Assembly: GCA_013821525.1 (NCBI GenBank)
Contig: JACDGR010000051.1
Location: 1-13,304 of the forward strand
Reading direction: 5' to 3'
DNA from: Actinomycetota bacterium
GTDB lineage: Bacteria > Actinomycetota > Thermoleophilia > Gaiellales > Gaiellaceae
DNA: 13,304 bases
Made by a program: the position numbers and the translations under genes. Below are positions 6,623-12,923 of the stretch, piece after piece. Position 1 is the first letter of the stretch; each line of letters opens with the position of its first letter. Under the pieces are notes generated by a model. That model worked only from the letters and a program-made list of their open reading frames with translations. It did not search any database and was not told the origin of the DNA.

Positions 6623-6651
6623 ATCATACCTAGCGTCATGAGTATTGTCAA
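6623..6651 (-). promoter_or_regulatory. Near-consensus sigma-70-type promoter of the HTH-HEPN operon
   Basis: On the minus strand, TTGACA (complement of 6646-6651) is followed by a 17-bp spacer and TATGAT (complement of 6623-6628). Transcription should start near 6616, leaving only about 8 nt before the ATG at 6608. No ribosome site fits in that leader, so the mRNA would be leaderless or nearly so. GTCATG and TTGTCA recur in the flanking 6636-6677 and could be regulator half-sites. Confidence 0.7.
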
Positions 6652-6786
6652 TCGTAAAGTCGTTTTGTCAGTCATGTTAGAATCAATCCATGTGCGCCCC
6701 AGAAACCTCTGGCACCCGTCAGCGAACACATGTTCGTCCGATGATCAGCGCACTCCAGGTTTCCCTGCACCCGAGCCAAAGGGGGT

Positions 6787-7047
6787 ATGGCACAGGTCGA
6801 GGACGAAGAGACGATCATCCTCTATTGGGACATTCGGGCTGGCGCACAGGTGAATCTGAAGACCGGGCTCGTCGAAGAGGTCTTTATGAACCCCTCTGAC
6901 TTCGGCGACGGTGCCCCTGACGACTTCAACGACAGCCTCCCCACTGCCAGTTCGCTCTTCAAGCAGGCAACGAAGCTTGCTCAGCAGGTCGATCTCGGCC
7001 AGGACGACTGCGATCTGTCTTACGACCTTCACAAGGACGGCGAGTAA
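6787..7047 (+). CDS. Small acidic protein of unknown function, first gene of a three-gene operon
   Basis: An 86-aa acidic protein starts at the first possible codon of its frame (an in-frame TGA lies at 6742-6744). AAGGGGG abuts the ATG and is too close to be an ideal ribosome site. The N-terminal half looks like short beta strands (ETIILYWDIRAGAQVNLKTG) and the rest is helical with many Asp/Glu. No membrane segment or signal is seen, and I recognise no family. It ends one base before the GTG of the next gene, so the two are surely co-transcribed. It is divergent from the HTH-HEPN operon with 178 bases between starts. That gap holds only a short hairpin (CCAGA-AACC-TCTGG, 6699-6712) and a possible -10 TAGAAT (6678-6683). 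Confidence 0.65.
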   Translation: MAQVEDEETIILYWDIRAGAQVNLKTGLVEEVFMNPSDFGDGAPDDFNDSLPTASSLFKQATKLAQQVDLGQDDCDLSYDLHKDGE

Positions 7048-7048
7048 C

Positions 7049-7606
7049 GTGAGACGAGGCGCAGGAGACAGTGGCGATGCGGCAAGCCCGCGCGCCGGAG
7101 AGTCGGGGCAAGGGAAGATCTCGAACGAGGAAGCCGCCAGGCGCTACGAGCAGTTCAAGAACTTCCCCGGCTTCCACGACGCCGAGTATCAGGCGCTCGC
7201 TGATTGCGACTACGGGCAGCAAGCCCAGGCGATCCTGTTCGACGAGAACGAGAGCGGCGGTGTTCGCTTCTTCGTCCGGCCGGTCAGCGAACTGGACGAT
7301 GATGACCAGGCTAACGTCGTCACCGAGATCTCCCCTACGGTCACCGTCAGCGAAGAGACGGCCAAGCAGGCCCTGACAGAGCGCCTCGCCGCTGAAGGCT
7401 GGAAGCTCAGTGACGGGCTCTACGCCGACGAGGACTTCTCGATGCTGGAGATGAACGCAGGCCAGGCTTCACTCGACGAGCGGCGTCCGTTCGTGATCGT
7501 CGAGTTCGAGCAGGCCGGTCACACTTTCTACAGCTACTGCCCGAGCGAGGATGTCATCGACGAGGACGCAGTCACCGACCACTTCGACCTCAGTAATGAC
7601 GAGTAG
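7049..7606 (+). CDS. Acidic protein of unknown function, second gene of the operon
   Basis: The product is 185 aa from a GTG at 7049-7051, chosen because it directly follows the TAA of the preceding gene (one base gap). AAGGA ten bases upstream is a fair ribosome site. The frame is open further upstream but would overlap the first gene. The first ~25 residues are Gly/Arg/Ser-rich and probably disordered. From about residue 27 (SNEEAARRYEQFKNFPGFHD) the protein is compact and acidic, with DELDDDD-like clusters, a TVSEETAKQALTERLAAEGW helix and a PFVIVEFEQAGHTFYSYCPS strand pair. No catalytic motif or named domain is evident. The strong acidity of both early genes hints at a binding partner or DNA-mimic role, but nothing in the sequence proves it. 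Confidence 0.7.
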   Translation: MRRGAGDSGDAASPRAGESGQGKISNEEAARRYEQFKNFPGFHDAEYQALADCDYGQQAQAILFDENESGGVRFFVRPVSELDDDDQANVVTEISPTVTVSEETAKQALTERLAAEGWKLSDGLYADEDFSMLEMNAGQASLDERRPFVIVEFEQAGHTFYSYCPSEDVIDEDAVTDHFDLSNDE

Positions 7607-7608
7607 AG

Positions 7609-8094
7609 ATGGGGCGCGGCGCCGCCCACTTGGAGACAAGTTGCTCTCCCAGGGGAGCAGCCCGTTCCTTTCTGCTCGACCTGAAGCCCGACGGGCACGG
7701 CGCCCACGACTACGAACTGGACGAGGGAGAGGCATACACGCTCGCCATCGCCCGCCCGGCAGAAGAGAGCCAGCAGCTGACTGCGCTCGACCGGGCGGAG
7801 ATCGACAGCCAGGCTCTGCGCTCGGCAAATAGATCTGTGCTCGCGCTCACGCTCCTGAACGTGATCGAGAAGGAGAAGCTGATCCACGTCCGCTGGATCG
7901 AGACGCTTCCTTCCCGCCGCCGACAGGGAATGGCCGCCGACCTGCTCGCCGAGGCGCTGCGCCGCTGGCCCAGCTACTCGATCGACGCGAACGGCCTCAC
8001 AGAGTATGGAGAGCCACTCTGGAAAGCGCTCGAAGCCCGCGGCTACCCGATCTGCTGGCCCAACGACGGCTACTACGACCAGCAGACCGGCTGA
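7609..8094 (+). CDS. GNAT-like acetyltransferase, third gene of the operon
   Basis: The protein is 161 aa. Residues 90-119 (KLIHVRWIETLPSRRRQGMAADLLAEALRRW) match the central beta4-alpha3 unit of GNAT enzymes, with the acetyl-CoA pyrophosphate-binding pattern R-x-x-G-x-A at R104-R105-Q106-G107-M108-A109. The later segment, LTEYGEPLWKALEARGYPI, fits the end of a GNAT fold, where a side-by-side helix and strand ('G..lyekLGF') follows. The N-terminal half (FLLDLKPDGHGAHDYELDEG...YTLAIARP) is divergent. The ATG lies two bases after the previous stop, so it is in the same operon. The substrate is unknown; an acetylating toxin, a modification enzyme and a degenerate fold are all possible. The first 20 residues are low quality, and translation might begin later. 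Confidence 0.6.
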   Translation: MGRGAAHLETSCSPRGAARSFLLDLKPDGHGAHDYELDEGEAYTLAIARPAEESQQLTALDRAEIDSQALRSANRSVLALTLLNVIEKEKLIHVRWIETLPSRRRQGMAADLLAEALRRWPSYSIDANGLTEYGEPLWKALEARGYPICWPNDGYYDQQTG

Positions 8095-8137
8095 TCGCTT
8101 CCCACCTTGACCGCTTCAGGAGCAGTCGAGAGGCAGA

Positions 8138-8524
8138 ATGCCGAGAGTGACGATGCAGCTGATACGCGCCCCGGCGAGCCTCCTAGCCCTCCTCCTACTG
8201 GCCGGGCTCGCGGGCTGCGGTGACACGGAGACCGTGACAGTCACCACCACCCAGGTCGTGACGGAGACGGTTGAGAAGACAGAGACCGTGACAGTGACGG
8301 TGCAGGCCGAGACAACAACCTATGTGCCCCAAGCCGCAGGCTCGCCCGAGTTCCGGCCGGATCAATTATCCGGCGGCGCCTCCGGCGGCGGCTGGGTGAT
8401 CAAAAAGTGGATCAGCTACGGCGGCGAGATCGCTGGATACTCCATCACTCGATCGTACGCCCAGCCAGGTGAAGGTCGTCTCGATCGAAAGCGAACCCGA
8501 CTGCGGTCGCGTAGGCAGGGATGA
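8138..8524 (+). CDS. Lipoprotein with Val/Thr-repeat stalk; 3' end probably chimeric
   Basis: The frame is 128 aa. The signal peptide (residues 6-26) ends in the lipobox LAGLAGC with lipidated C27. It is followed by a VTVTTTQVVTETVEKTETVT repeat to ~62, a typical Thr/Val-rich spacer of actinobacterial surface lipoproteins, then a GGGWVIKKWISYGGEIAGYS segment. GAGAGG five bases upstream supports the ATG at 8138; ATG 8153 would also give a signal peptide. From about residue 103 the frame runs antisense through the 3' end of the NUDIX gene and turns into an Arg-rich tail (RLDRKRTRLRSRRQG). That is atypical of a folded domain and suggests the natural C-terminus was lost at a junction near 8445. 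It is exported and membrane-anchored; function unknown. Confidence 0.7.
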   Translation: MPRVTMQLIRAPASLLALLLLAGLAGCGDTETVTVTTTQVVTETVEKTETVTVTVQAETTTYVPQAAGSPEFRPDQLSGGASGGGWVIKKWISYGGEIAGYSITRSYAQPGEGRLDRKRTRLRSRRQG

Positions 8525-8885
8525 GGTCAAAAGCGCCAAGCTCGTCCCGGCTAACCCAAGCCATGACTTCGTGCTCGCCGCTGGCTCGCAAGCTGTCATG
8601 TCCCGTGCAACGGCAGGCGTATATGACGATGACCACCTGGTGGCCGCCGACCTCAGACAGCTCAGCATGAAGAAGCGGCCCAACCTCGACCTCGATCGAC
8701 GCCTCCTCCGCCACCTCGCGGCGAATCACATCGGCGGCCGATCTATCGGCTTCCGTTGGCCACCCTCCTGGCAATTCCCACTCCTGCCGTCGATTCCGTG
8801 CGAGCAGAACCTGTCCGTCCTTCGAGAGAACCACCGCCTTGATGGTCGCGGGAACCACATACCAGCCAGTCAAGGAGTCGATCAC
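8445..8885 (-). CDS. NUDIX hydrolase with an irregular Nudix box
   Basis: The protein is 146 aa, the normal size for a single-domain NUDIX pyrophosphohydrolase. It opens with strands YVVPATIKAVVLSKDGQVLLARNR, then WELPGGWPTEADRSAADVIR (36-55) and REVAEEASIEVEVG (56-69). The metal-binding E57, E60 and E61 of REVAEE are kept. The box deviates from GX5EX7REUXEEXGU: the stretch between GG and RE is one residue longer, the first Glu is replaced (D47/R48), and the Gly after EE is Ser (S63). The general fold is confident; the substrate (nucleotide or nucleotide sugar) is unknown. The GTG at 8883-8885 is the first start after an in-frame stop. Its 3' end overlaps the opposing lipoprotein frame by about 80 bases. 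A 25-bp repeat lies 62 bases upstream of its start. Confidence 0.85.
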   Translation of the reverse strand: MIDSLTGWYVVPATIKAVVLSKDGQVLLARNRRQEWELPGGWPTEADRSAADVIRREVAEEASIEVEVGPLLHAELSEVGGHQVVIVIYACRCTGHDSLRASGEHEVMAWVSRDELGAFDLIPAYATAVGFAFDRDDLHLAGRTIE

Positions 8886-8946
8886 CGTCCGTCGACCTTA
8901 GACTTTGCTGGGATTCGAGAGCGCTAACGCGCCAGGCACCGGTCGG

Positions 8947-8971
8947 CTCGGCTGGGCGAGCGTTCGCGAAT
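8947..8971. repeat. 25-bp dispersed repeat, copy B (attC-like context)
   Basis: This is identical over 25 bases to 4883-4907. CGCTAACGC at 8922-8930 upstream and GCGTTCGCG at 8960-8968 form an inverted repeat with one mismatch in nine. The unit CGCTAAC...GTTCGCG spans 47 bp, against 44 bp in copy A. It lies between the starts of the NUDIX gene (minus) and the membrane-protein gene (plus). Confidence 0.8.
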
Positions 8972-9037
8972 GGCCCCTGGCGTCGAGGCGCTGGAGCGTG
9001 GGCATGCTGTAGCGTTGGGCCCGGTTTGCGGCCCCGC

Positions 9038-9649
9038 GTGACTGAGACTCGCCAATTGGCCGCTCTAGGCGTTGGTGGCGGCGTGCTCTGGATCGTCGCT
9101 CTGTCGATCGAGTACCCAAATCATCTCCAGCCGCCCGCGAAGGGCTGGATTTTCTACGTCGATCAGCTGTTGTTCACCGCAGCGATGTTGGGCTGGACGG
9201 CTGCTGTTCTGGGTCTCATACGCCTGCGGGCGGCGGGCGGCGGCAAGCTGCGTTTCGGGCTGTTCGCATGGGCGCTCGGGATCGCATTGCTCGTGTTAGG
9301 GAACATTGCGTCGCTTACCCTGCATGCGTTTGTGTCTGGATCCAACGCTGTCTACGACAACAATCCACTCTTCCCGCTCGGGGGGATCATCTCCACCCTC
9401 GCCGCCTTACTGGCGGGCATCGGCATCCTGCGCGCGCGGAGGATGCGTGGGTGGGGAAACTGGTCGGTCTTGGCCTACGCGGTCTACTACATTTGCGCAC
9501 TTTTCATCCCCTTGATTCTGGGGCACGAACCGAACTTCGTCACCGAAGCCGGATGGGGAGCCGCCTGGATCGTGGTGGGAGTTGCCTTGACCCTCGCGTG
9601 TTCGCCCGCGGTCGGCGTGGGCGGACGCAAACCAGTGCGTCCTGACTAG
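9038..9649 (+). CDS. Six-helix integral membrane protein of unknown function
   Basis: From the GTG at 9038 the protein has 203 aa; a TTG at 9026 would add four. Six hydrophobic spans are visible: LAALGVGGGVLWIVALSIEY, VDQLLFTAAMLGWTAAVLGL, FGLFAWALGIALLVLGNIA, LFPLGGIISTLAALLAGIGI, VLAYAVYYICALFIPLILG and WGAAWIVVGVALTLACS. Basic residues (RLR, RARRMR) sit at the cytoplasmic ends of helices 2 and 4. No transporter or enzyme motif is seen. It resembles the many actinobacterial multi-pass proteins of unknown function. It stands alone; a 5-bp hairpin (CCTGG/CCAGG, 9664-9679) 15 bases past its stop may end the transcript. Confidence 0.75.
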   Translation: MTETRQLAALGVGGGVLWIVALSIEYPNHLQPPAKGWIFYVDQLLFTAAMLGWTAAVLGLIRLRAAGGGKLRFGLFAWALGIALLVLGNIASLTLHAFVSGSNAVYDNNPLFPLGGIISTLAALLAGIGILRARRMRGWGNWSVLAYAVYYICALFIPLILGHEPNFVTEAGWGAAWIVVGVALTLACSPAVGVGGRKPVRPD

Positions 9650-9663
9650 CGCTCATCGAGGCA

Positions 9664-9679
9664 CCTGGCGCCTACCAGG
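9664..9679 (+). terminator. Hairpin after the membrane-protein gene
   Basis: CCTGG-CGCCTA-CCAGG forms a 5-bp stem with a 6-nt loop. It has no U-run and is weak. It lies in the 130-bp gap between two convergent genes. Confidence 0.3.
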
Positions 9680-9780
9680 CAACCTCCCCTGCGCGAGTGT
9701 CCTCCAGCCAGAAGATTCAGAGGTATCACCAAAGCGAGCTGCTGCTGCCGTTCGTTCGCTCGTTGCCACGGCTGCTTTCA

Positions 9781-10158
9781 CTAAGCGCGGCGAACAACGC
9801 GGTAGAAGCGGTCACGCAGTTCATCGTCCGTGTCGATTGCCTGGTGGACGATGGCAGCGCGGAACTCGGGGAAGTAGTCCTCGGGGAGCCCGATCGCTTT
9901 GGCGATTCGACCGGCTAGCTCGCCGCTCGCGACTCGGCCGCTTTCGTCTGGCTTGAGGATGCGTGAGAGGTGGCTCTGGCTGATGTCGAGTTCGCGTCCG
10001 AGCGCGCGGAGCGACATCCGCCGCTCGTCGAGCAGGCCGGGCAGTTCGTCAGCTAGCGCGAGCATCGTTGTCCGGGCCGCGAGTGGCGTTGTCCGGGCCT
10101 TGACCGTTCGCTCCTTCGGCCTTGCTTTGACCGGCTTCGTCTTGGCGTTTCGTGTCAC
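9781..10158 (-). CDS. XRE-family helix-turn-helix transcriptional regulator
   Basis: The protein is 125 aa from a GTG at 10156-10158. The first ~30 residues are a basic Lys/Arg/Thr tail. Residues 49-69 (SLRALGRELDISQSHLSRIL) are a clear XRE/Cro-CI helix-turn-helix, followed by ASGELAGRIAKAIGLPEDYF, the normal continuation of the family. A C-terminal helical extension (FPEFRAAIVHQAIDTDDELR) may dimerise. It is divergently arranged to the 10256 operon with a 97-bp shared intergenic region containing an inverted repeat (10191-10212). It probably represses that operon and itself, as in phage or toxin-antitoxin-like modules (inference). Confidence 0.85.
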   Translation of the reverse strand: MTRNAKTKPVKARPKERTVKARTTPLAARTTMLALADELPGLLDERRMSLRALGRELDISQSHLSRILKPDESGRVASGELAGRIAKAIGLPEDYFPEFRAAIVHQAIDTDDELRDRFYRVVRRA

Positions 10159-10190
10159 TTCGACCGCTACCCCGTTATCCTAGAGAATAG

Positions 10191-10212
10191 ATGATGTTCA
10201 CATAGTCATCAT
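10191..10212. promoter_or_regulatory. Candidate operator between the XRE gene and the 10256 operon
   Basis: ATGATG (10191-10196) and CATCAT (10207-10212) form a perfect 6-bp inverted repeat with a 10-nt spacer. Further ATG/CAT-type half-sites follow at 10216-10230. It sits centrally in the divergent intergenic region, the expected place for an XRE operator. The -35/-10 boxes are not clear. Confidence 0.45.
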
Positions 10213-10255
10213 TTCGATGTCGTCATGGTCATTACAGCAGAGAAAGAGGTAAGAC

Positions 10256-10855
10256 ATGGCAAACAAGCCACCACCTAATCAGCCGCTTCTGGAGAAGAAG
10301 CGGTTATTAGCGTTCGAGGCGCTTCTCCTCAGCTGGTCAGCTGCCAGGCTGATCAGGCGTTCGCAGCGCTTCACGCGTAAGGCGTATGCCCTCGACAGGC
10401 ACGGGCGCTCAGTCAGGGTCGATGACAAGGGAGCTGTTCGTTTCTGTCTTGCCGGTGCTCTCCTGCGGGCCGAGCACAATCAGTCGGGGATCGAGATGGC
10501 CCAGTGCACTGTCGCTAGCGTCGAGGTCGATGATCTTCTGGAGCCCGTGTCGCCCGCGGGCTCTCCGCTTCGGCTCCATCTTGCCCTTCAGCTGTTGGCG
10601 GTCGCGAGCCAAGAACAGCTGGGTGAGTTCGGTGTGACCTATCGGGGCATTGATCCAAGCGCTGAGCAGGCGAAGCGCATTCCGACCTACCTGCATCTGC
10701 CGCTGATCCTTGGCCTGCATCCAAAGGGCAAACATCGGGTCTGCCTCGCCACGCTGACTCGGGTTGCGGTCAGTCTCGCTGTCCTCGCTCGTAACGATGA
10801 ACTCCTCGACCGGGTAATTCCCGATCACGTTGTCGTCAAAGAGGGGGAGGTGTAG
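10256..10855 (+). CDS. DUF6197-like protein of unknown function
   Basis: The protein is 199 aa, with AGAGGT seven bases before the ATG. Residues 20-72 read as a helix, then LIRRSQRFTRKAYALDRHGR, then ...GAVRFCLAGALLRA. That is the pattern 'L..A..LI....w...ayA.D..G.......A.cfCl.GAL.rA' I associate with the DUF6197 group, found widely in actinobacteria and their phages. The rest (100-199) is helical with LRLHLALQLLAVASQEQLGE and LATLTRVAVSLAVLARNDEL. No enzymatic motif is visible. It is the first gene of an operon under the divergent XRE regulator. The family link is from pattern memory and is moderate. Confidence 0.7.
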   Translation: MANKPPPNQPLLEKKRLLAFEALLLSWSAARLIRRSQRFTRKAYALDRHGRSVRVDDKGAVRFCLAGALLRAEHNQSGIEMAQCTVASVEVDDLLEPVSPAGSPLRLHLALQLLAVASQEQLGEFGVTYRGIDPSAEQAKRIPTYLHLPLILGLHPKGKHRVCLATLTRVAVSLAVLARNDELLDRVIPDHVVVKEGEV

Positions 10856-10857
10856 CG

Positions 10858-11310
10858 ATGGCGCGCCTTCACATCATGAATCTCGCCGAGCGGCGGGTCG
10901 AGGTTGTCCTCTCACGCCGCAACCTTCTGACCTTGCTCCACAAGCTCGATATGCCTCACTCGCAGAGGCAAATCGAGAACAACGACTGCTGGGAAGACGG
11001 CGAGCAAACACCCTGGTACCCGGGGGAGTCAAACGCGACCTCGCCTCCGCGGACGATTCTCGTTCTCCGCTGCGAACACGACGGCGAGCACTACGCAGGG
11101 CGCGCTGGCGGGCCGGGGATCATGCATCCCGAAAGTGAGCGGTTCGTTCAGGAAAACGGCGGTGTGCCCGGCGAGATGTTGAGTCTAGAACAGCTACTCG
11201 GCGCGAACGACCGGGCAGGCGAGGATCACGGGGTAGACGGCGAGAAGGACGGCGCAGGCGAGAACCGCGAAGCAGGCGAGGAGAACGACGGGGTAGGCGA
11301 GGAGGCATGA
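10858..11310 (+). CDS. Protein of unknown function with a Gly/Glu-rich tail
   Basis: The protein is 150 aa, with its ATG two bases after the previous stop. Residues 1-110 look folded (VEVVLSRRNLLTLLHKLDMP, TILVLRCEHDGEHYAGRAGG, PGEMLSLEQLLG) and contain two cysteines (C44, C72). Residues ~115-150 are a degenerate repeat of GE(D/N/K)xxG(V/A) units (AGEDHGVDGEKDGAGENREA...), arising from repeated GGCGAG hexamers. This acidic tail is probably disordered and prone to slippage. Its TGA overlaps the next ATG (ATGA). I recognise no family; the context says it works with its neighbours. Confidence 0.7.
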   Translation: MARLHIMNLAERRVEVVLSRRNLLTLLHKLDMPHSQRQIENNDCWEDGEQTPWYPGESNATSPPRTILVLRCEHDGEHYAGRAGGPGIMHPESERFVQENGGVPGEMLSLEQLLGANDRAGEDHGVDGEKDGAGENREAGEENDGVGEEA

Positions 11311-12008
11311 GCCTCGAACCGGAGCACCTTGCGCGCGAGCTTCTCGGCTGGCCGGAGCGAATGATCAGCGGCTCAAAGTCCGGCTACCGGGAGCGCCACC
11401 CCAATCGCCTCCCGATCTTCAACGCGAATGTCTGCCTGGCCGACCAGAAGCTCTGGCACGGCGACCTCGACCTGACAACCGACGAGCCGAAGCTGATCGC
11501 ACTCGCGAACAAGCTCGGGCGAGCGGTCTTCGTTCTTTGGGAGGGCGATGGCCGCTTCGAGAACGCAGAGAAGCCGCTTGTCGAGGAAGCGATCTACTGC
11601 GCCTTCCCGGAGGGTCACGGCCTCTTCGACCGGCAGATCGCCCGCCGTGGGAGCGACGGGGTGCTGCGGCGTGTGCCGCCAAAACCCACGCGCACCCACC
11701 TCGTCACACCAGACAACTGGGACGGAAGCAGGCGCCCAAAGTTGCTTCGCTTCTGGCAACTGGAACTCGTCCATAGCGGCAACAACGAGCGAATTAACCA
11801 TCTGCTCTACATCGGCGAGCAGGACCACAAGCGCCGCTCACCGCGACTCATCCTCGGAATCTTCAGATCGACGCAGGAGAAGCGATCACTGACGATTGAA
11901 CTCACATGGTACCCAACCCGACGGGAACATCTCTCAAGCCCTCGCCCCCAACGCACCGCCCGCTTCTGTCCTGCTTCACGAAAGTGGCAGGGTTTTGGGC
12001 TCGTTTAG
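11307..12008 (+). pseudogene. Protein of unknown function, cut by the IS3-like element
   Basis: This is the third gene of the operon, translationally coupled to the second by ATGA. The frame encodes 220 residues before the insertion sequence begins at 11967; the last 13 residues (CPASRKWQGFGLV) come from the element. The visible part is folded and rich in aromatic residues: LLGWPERMISGSKSGYRERH, RLPIFNANVC, KLWHGDLDLTTDE, AVFVLWEGDGRF, a helix and LLRFWQLELVHSG. HGDLDL and VLWEGDGRFEN suggest a nucleotide- or metal-binding pocket, but I cannot name a family. The true C-terminus and any downstream operon genes would be beyond the element, outside the window. Loss of function of this operon is likely unless the missing part is dispensable. 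Confidence 0.7.
11967..11983 (+). repeat. Left terminal inverted repeat of the insertion sequence
   Basis: TGTCCTGCTTCACGAAA. It contains the stop codon of OrfB (complement of 11976-11978). Confidence 0.9.
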
Positions 12009-12923
12009 CTTGGGTGTCGGGGGTGTCAGAGAGGCTTCGAGGTGGACGTCGAGCGGTCGTCTGCCGGCGAGTGATTGGTGGGGCCGGATGGTGTTGAAGA
12101 GCTGCCGGTAGAGCTCGACTTCGAGGCCGAGCTGGTGGCCGTCGTCGATCTCGTGGCGGTAGAGGTGCTCGTACTTCAGTGAGCCGAAGGCGCGCTCACG
12201 GACGCCGTTTTGGCCTGGCGATTTCCGCTTCGTGCGGATGTGGATCAGCTCCGGATGCCGGTCGACGAAGGCCGCGAAGCGCACCGACTTGAAGCAGGGC
12301 CCGTTATCGGTGACGAGTGCGACTGGCCGCAGCTCGCCCGTCTCGCGGTCGGTGACCAGGTCGAGCAACGATCTGCCGAGCAGGCGCCTGGTCTCTGTGA
12401 GGGCGAGCTCGACCGTCTCGATCGCGTCGCGGTGATTGGCGGTGGTGGCGACGTGGTAGCCGAGCTCCATTTTCGACCAGTAGTCGGCGATCCCGCCGAC
12501 CCGCCAGGTGCCGCCCATCCTCGTCTCGAACTCGGTGAAGTCGAGCTGCCAGACCTGGTTCGGTCCCGTGGGCGGCACCACAAACGCGGCCCGCCTCGCT
12601 TCGGCGTGCTGGCGCCGTTTGGCCTGGTAGTTCACCTCGAGCACCCGCCCGGTTCGCTTCAAGGCCCGGTAGACGGTCGAGTCCGGTGCGTGATGACCGT
12701 CGATGCGCATCAAGGTCGCGATCGTCCTGGAGCCCCACTGCGGATAGCGGTCGGCGTAGCTGATCGCGGTCGGCTCGATCCGGTCGGCCGACGGCGTCGG
12801 CCACGGCCCCTTCACCGGCAGCTCCGCACGCTGGCGCGACTGCCAGCGGCGGTAGGAGCGCTCCGGCACACCAATCAGGCGTGTGAAGCGGGCGGTCGGC
12901 ATCGCGGCCTCGAGGCGGATCAC
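11976..12923 (-). CDS. IS3-family OrfB transposase (DDE integrase)
   Basis: The protein is 315 aa from a GTG at 12921-12923. An N-terminal helix-turn-helix-like segment (FTRLIGVPERSYRRWQSR) leads to the HTH_21-like IS3 region (YPQWGSRTIATLMRIDGHHA). The RNase-H-fold core follows: WQLDFTEFE (D128), VTDNGPCF (D206) and NGVRERAFGSLK (E243), then FNTIRPHQSLAGRRPLD, the classic C-terminal motif. All three acidic residues are present, so it is likely active. The start overlaps the OrfA stop as GTGA. The same frame is open further upstream (reading RLEEVGRASVGAYEDLEVIR), which fits production as an OrfA-OrfB fusion by -1 frameshifting. It ends inside the left inverted repeat. Confidence 0.92.
   Translation of the reverse strand: MIRLEAAMPTARFTRLIGVPERSYRRWQSRQRAELPVKGPWPTPSADRIEPTAISYADRYPQWGSRTIATLMRIDGHHAPDSTVYRALKRTGRVLEVNYQAKRRQHAEARRAAFVVPPTGPNQVWQLDFTEFETRMGGTWRVGGIADYWSKMELGYHVATTANHRDAIETVELALTETRRLLGRSLLDLVTDRETGELRPVALVTDNGPCFKSVRFAAFVDRHPELIHIRTKRKSPGQNGVRERAFGSLKYEHLYRHEIDDGHQLGLEVELYRQLFNTIRPHQSLAGRRPLDVHLEASLTPPTPKLNEPKTLPLS

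Noticed and set aside
6183..6641. 152-aa plus-strand frame across the HTH gene
   Set aside because: It is antisense to the HTH gene, has no domain, and runs over the minus-strand promoter.
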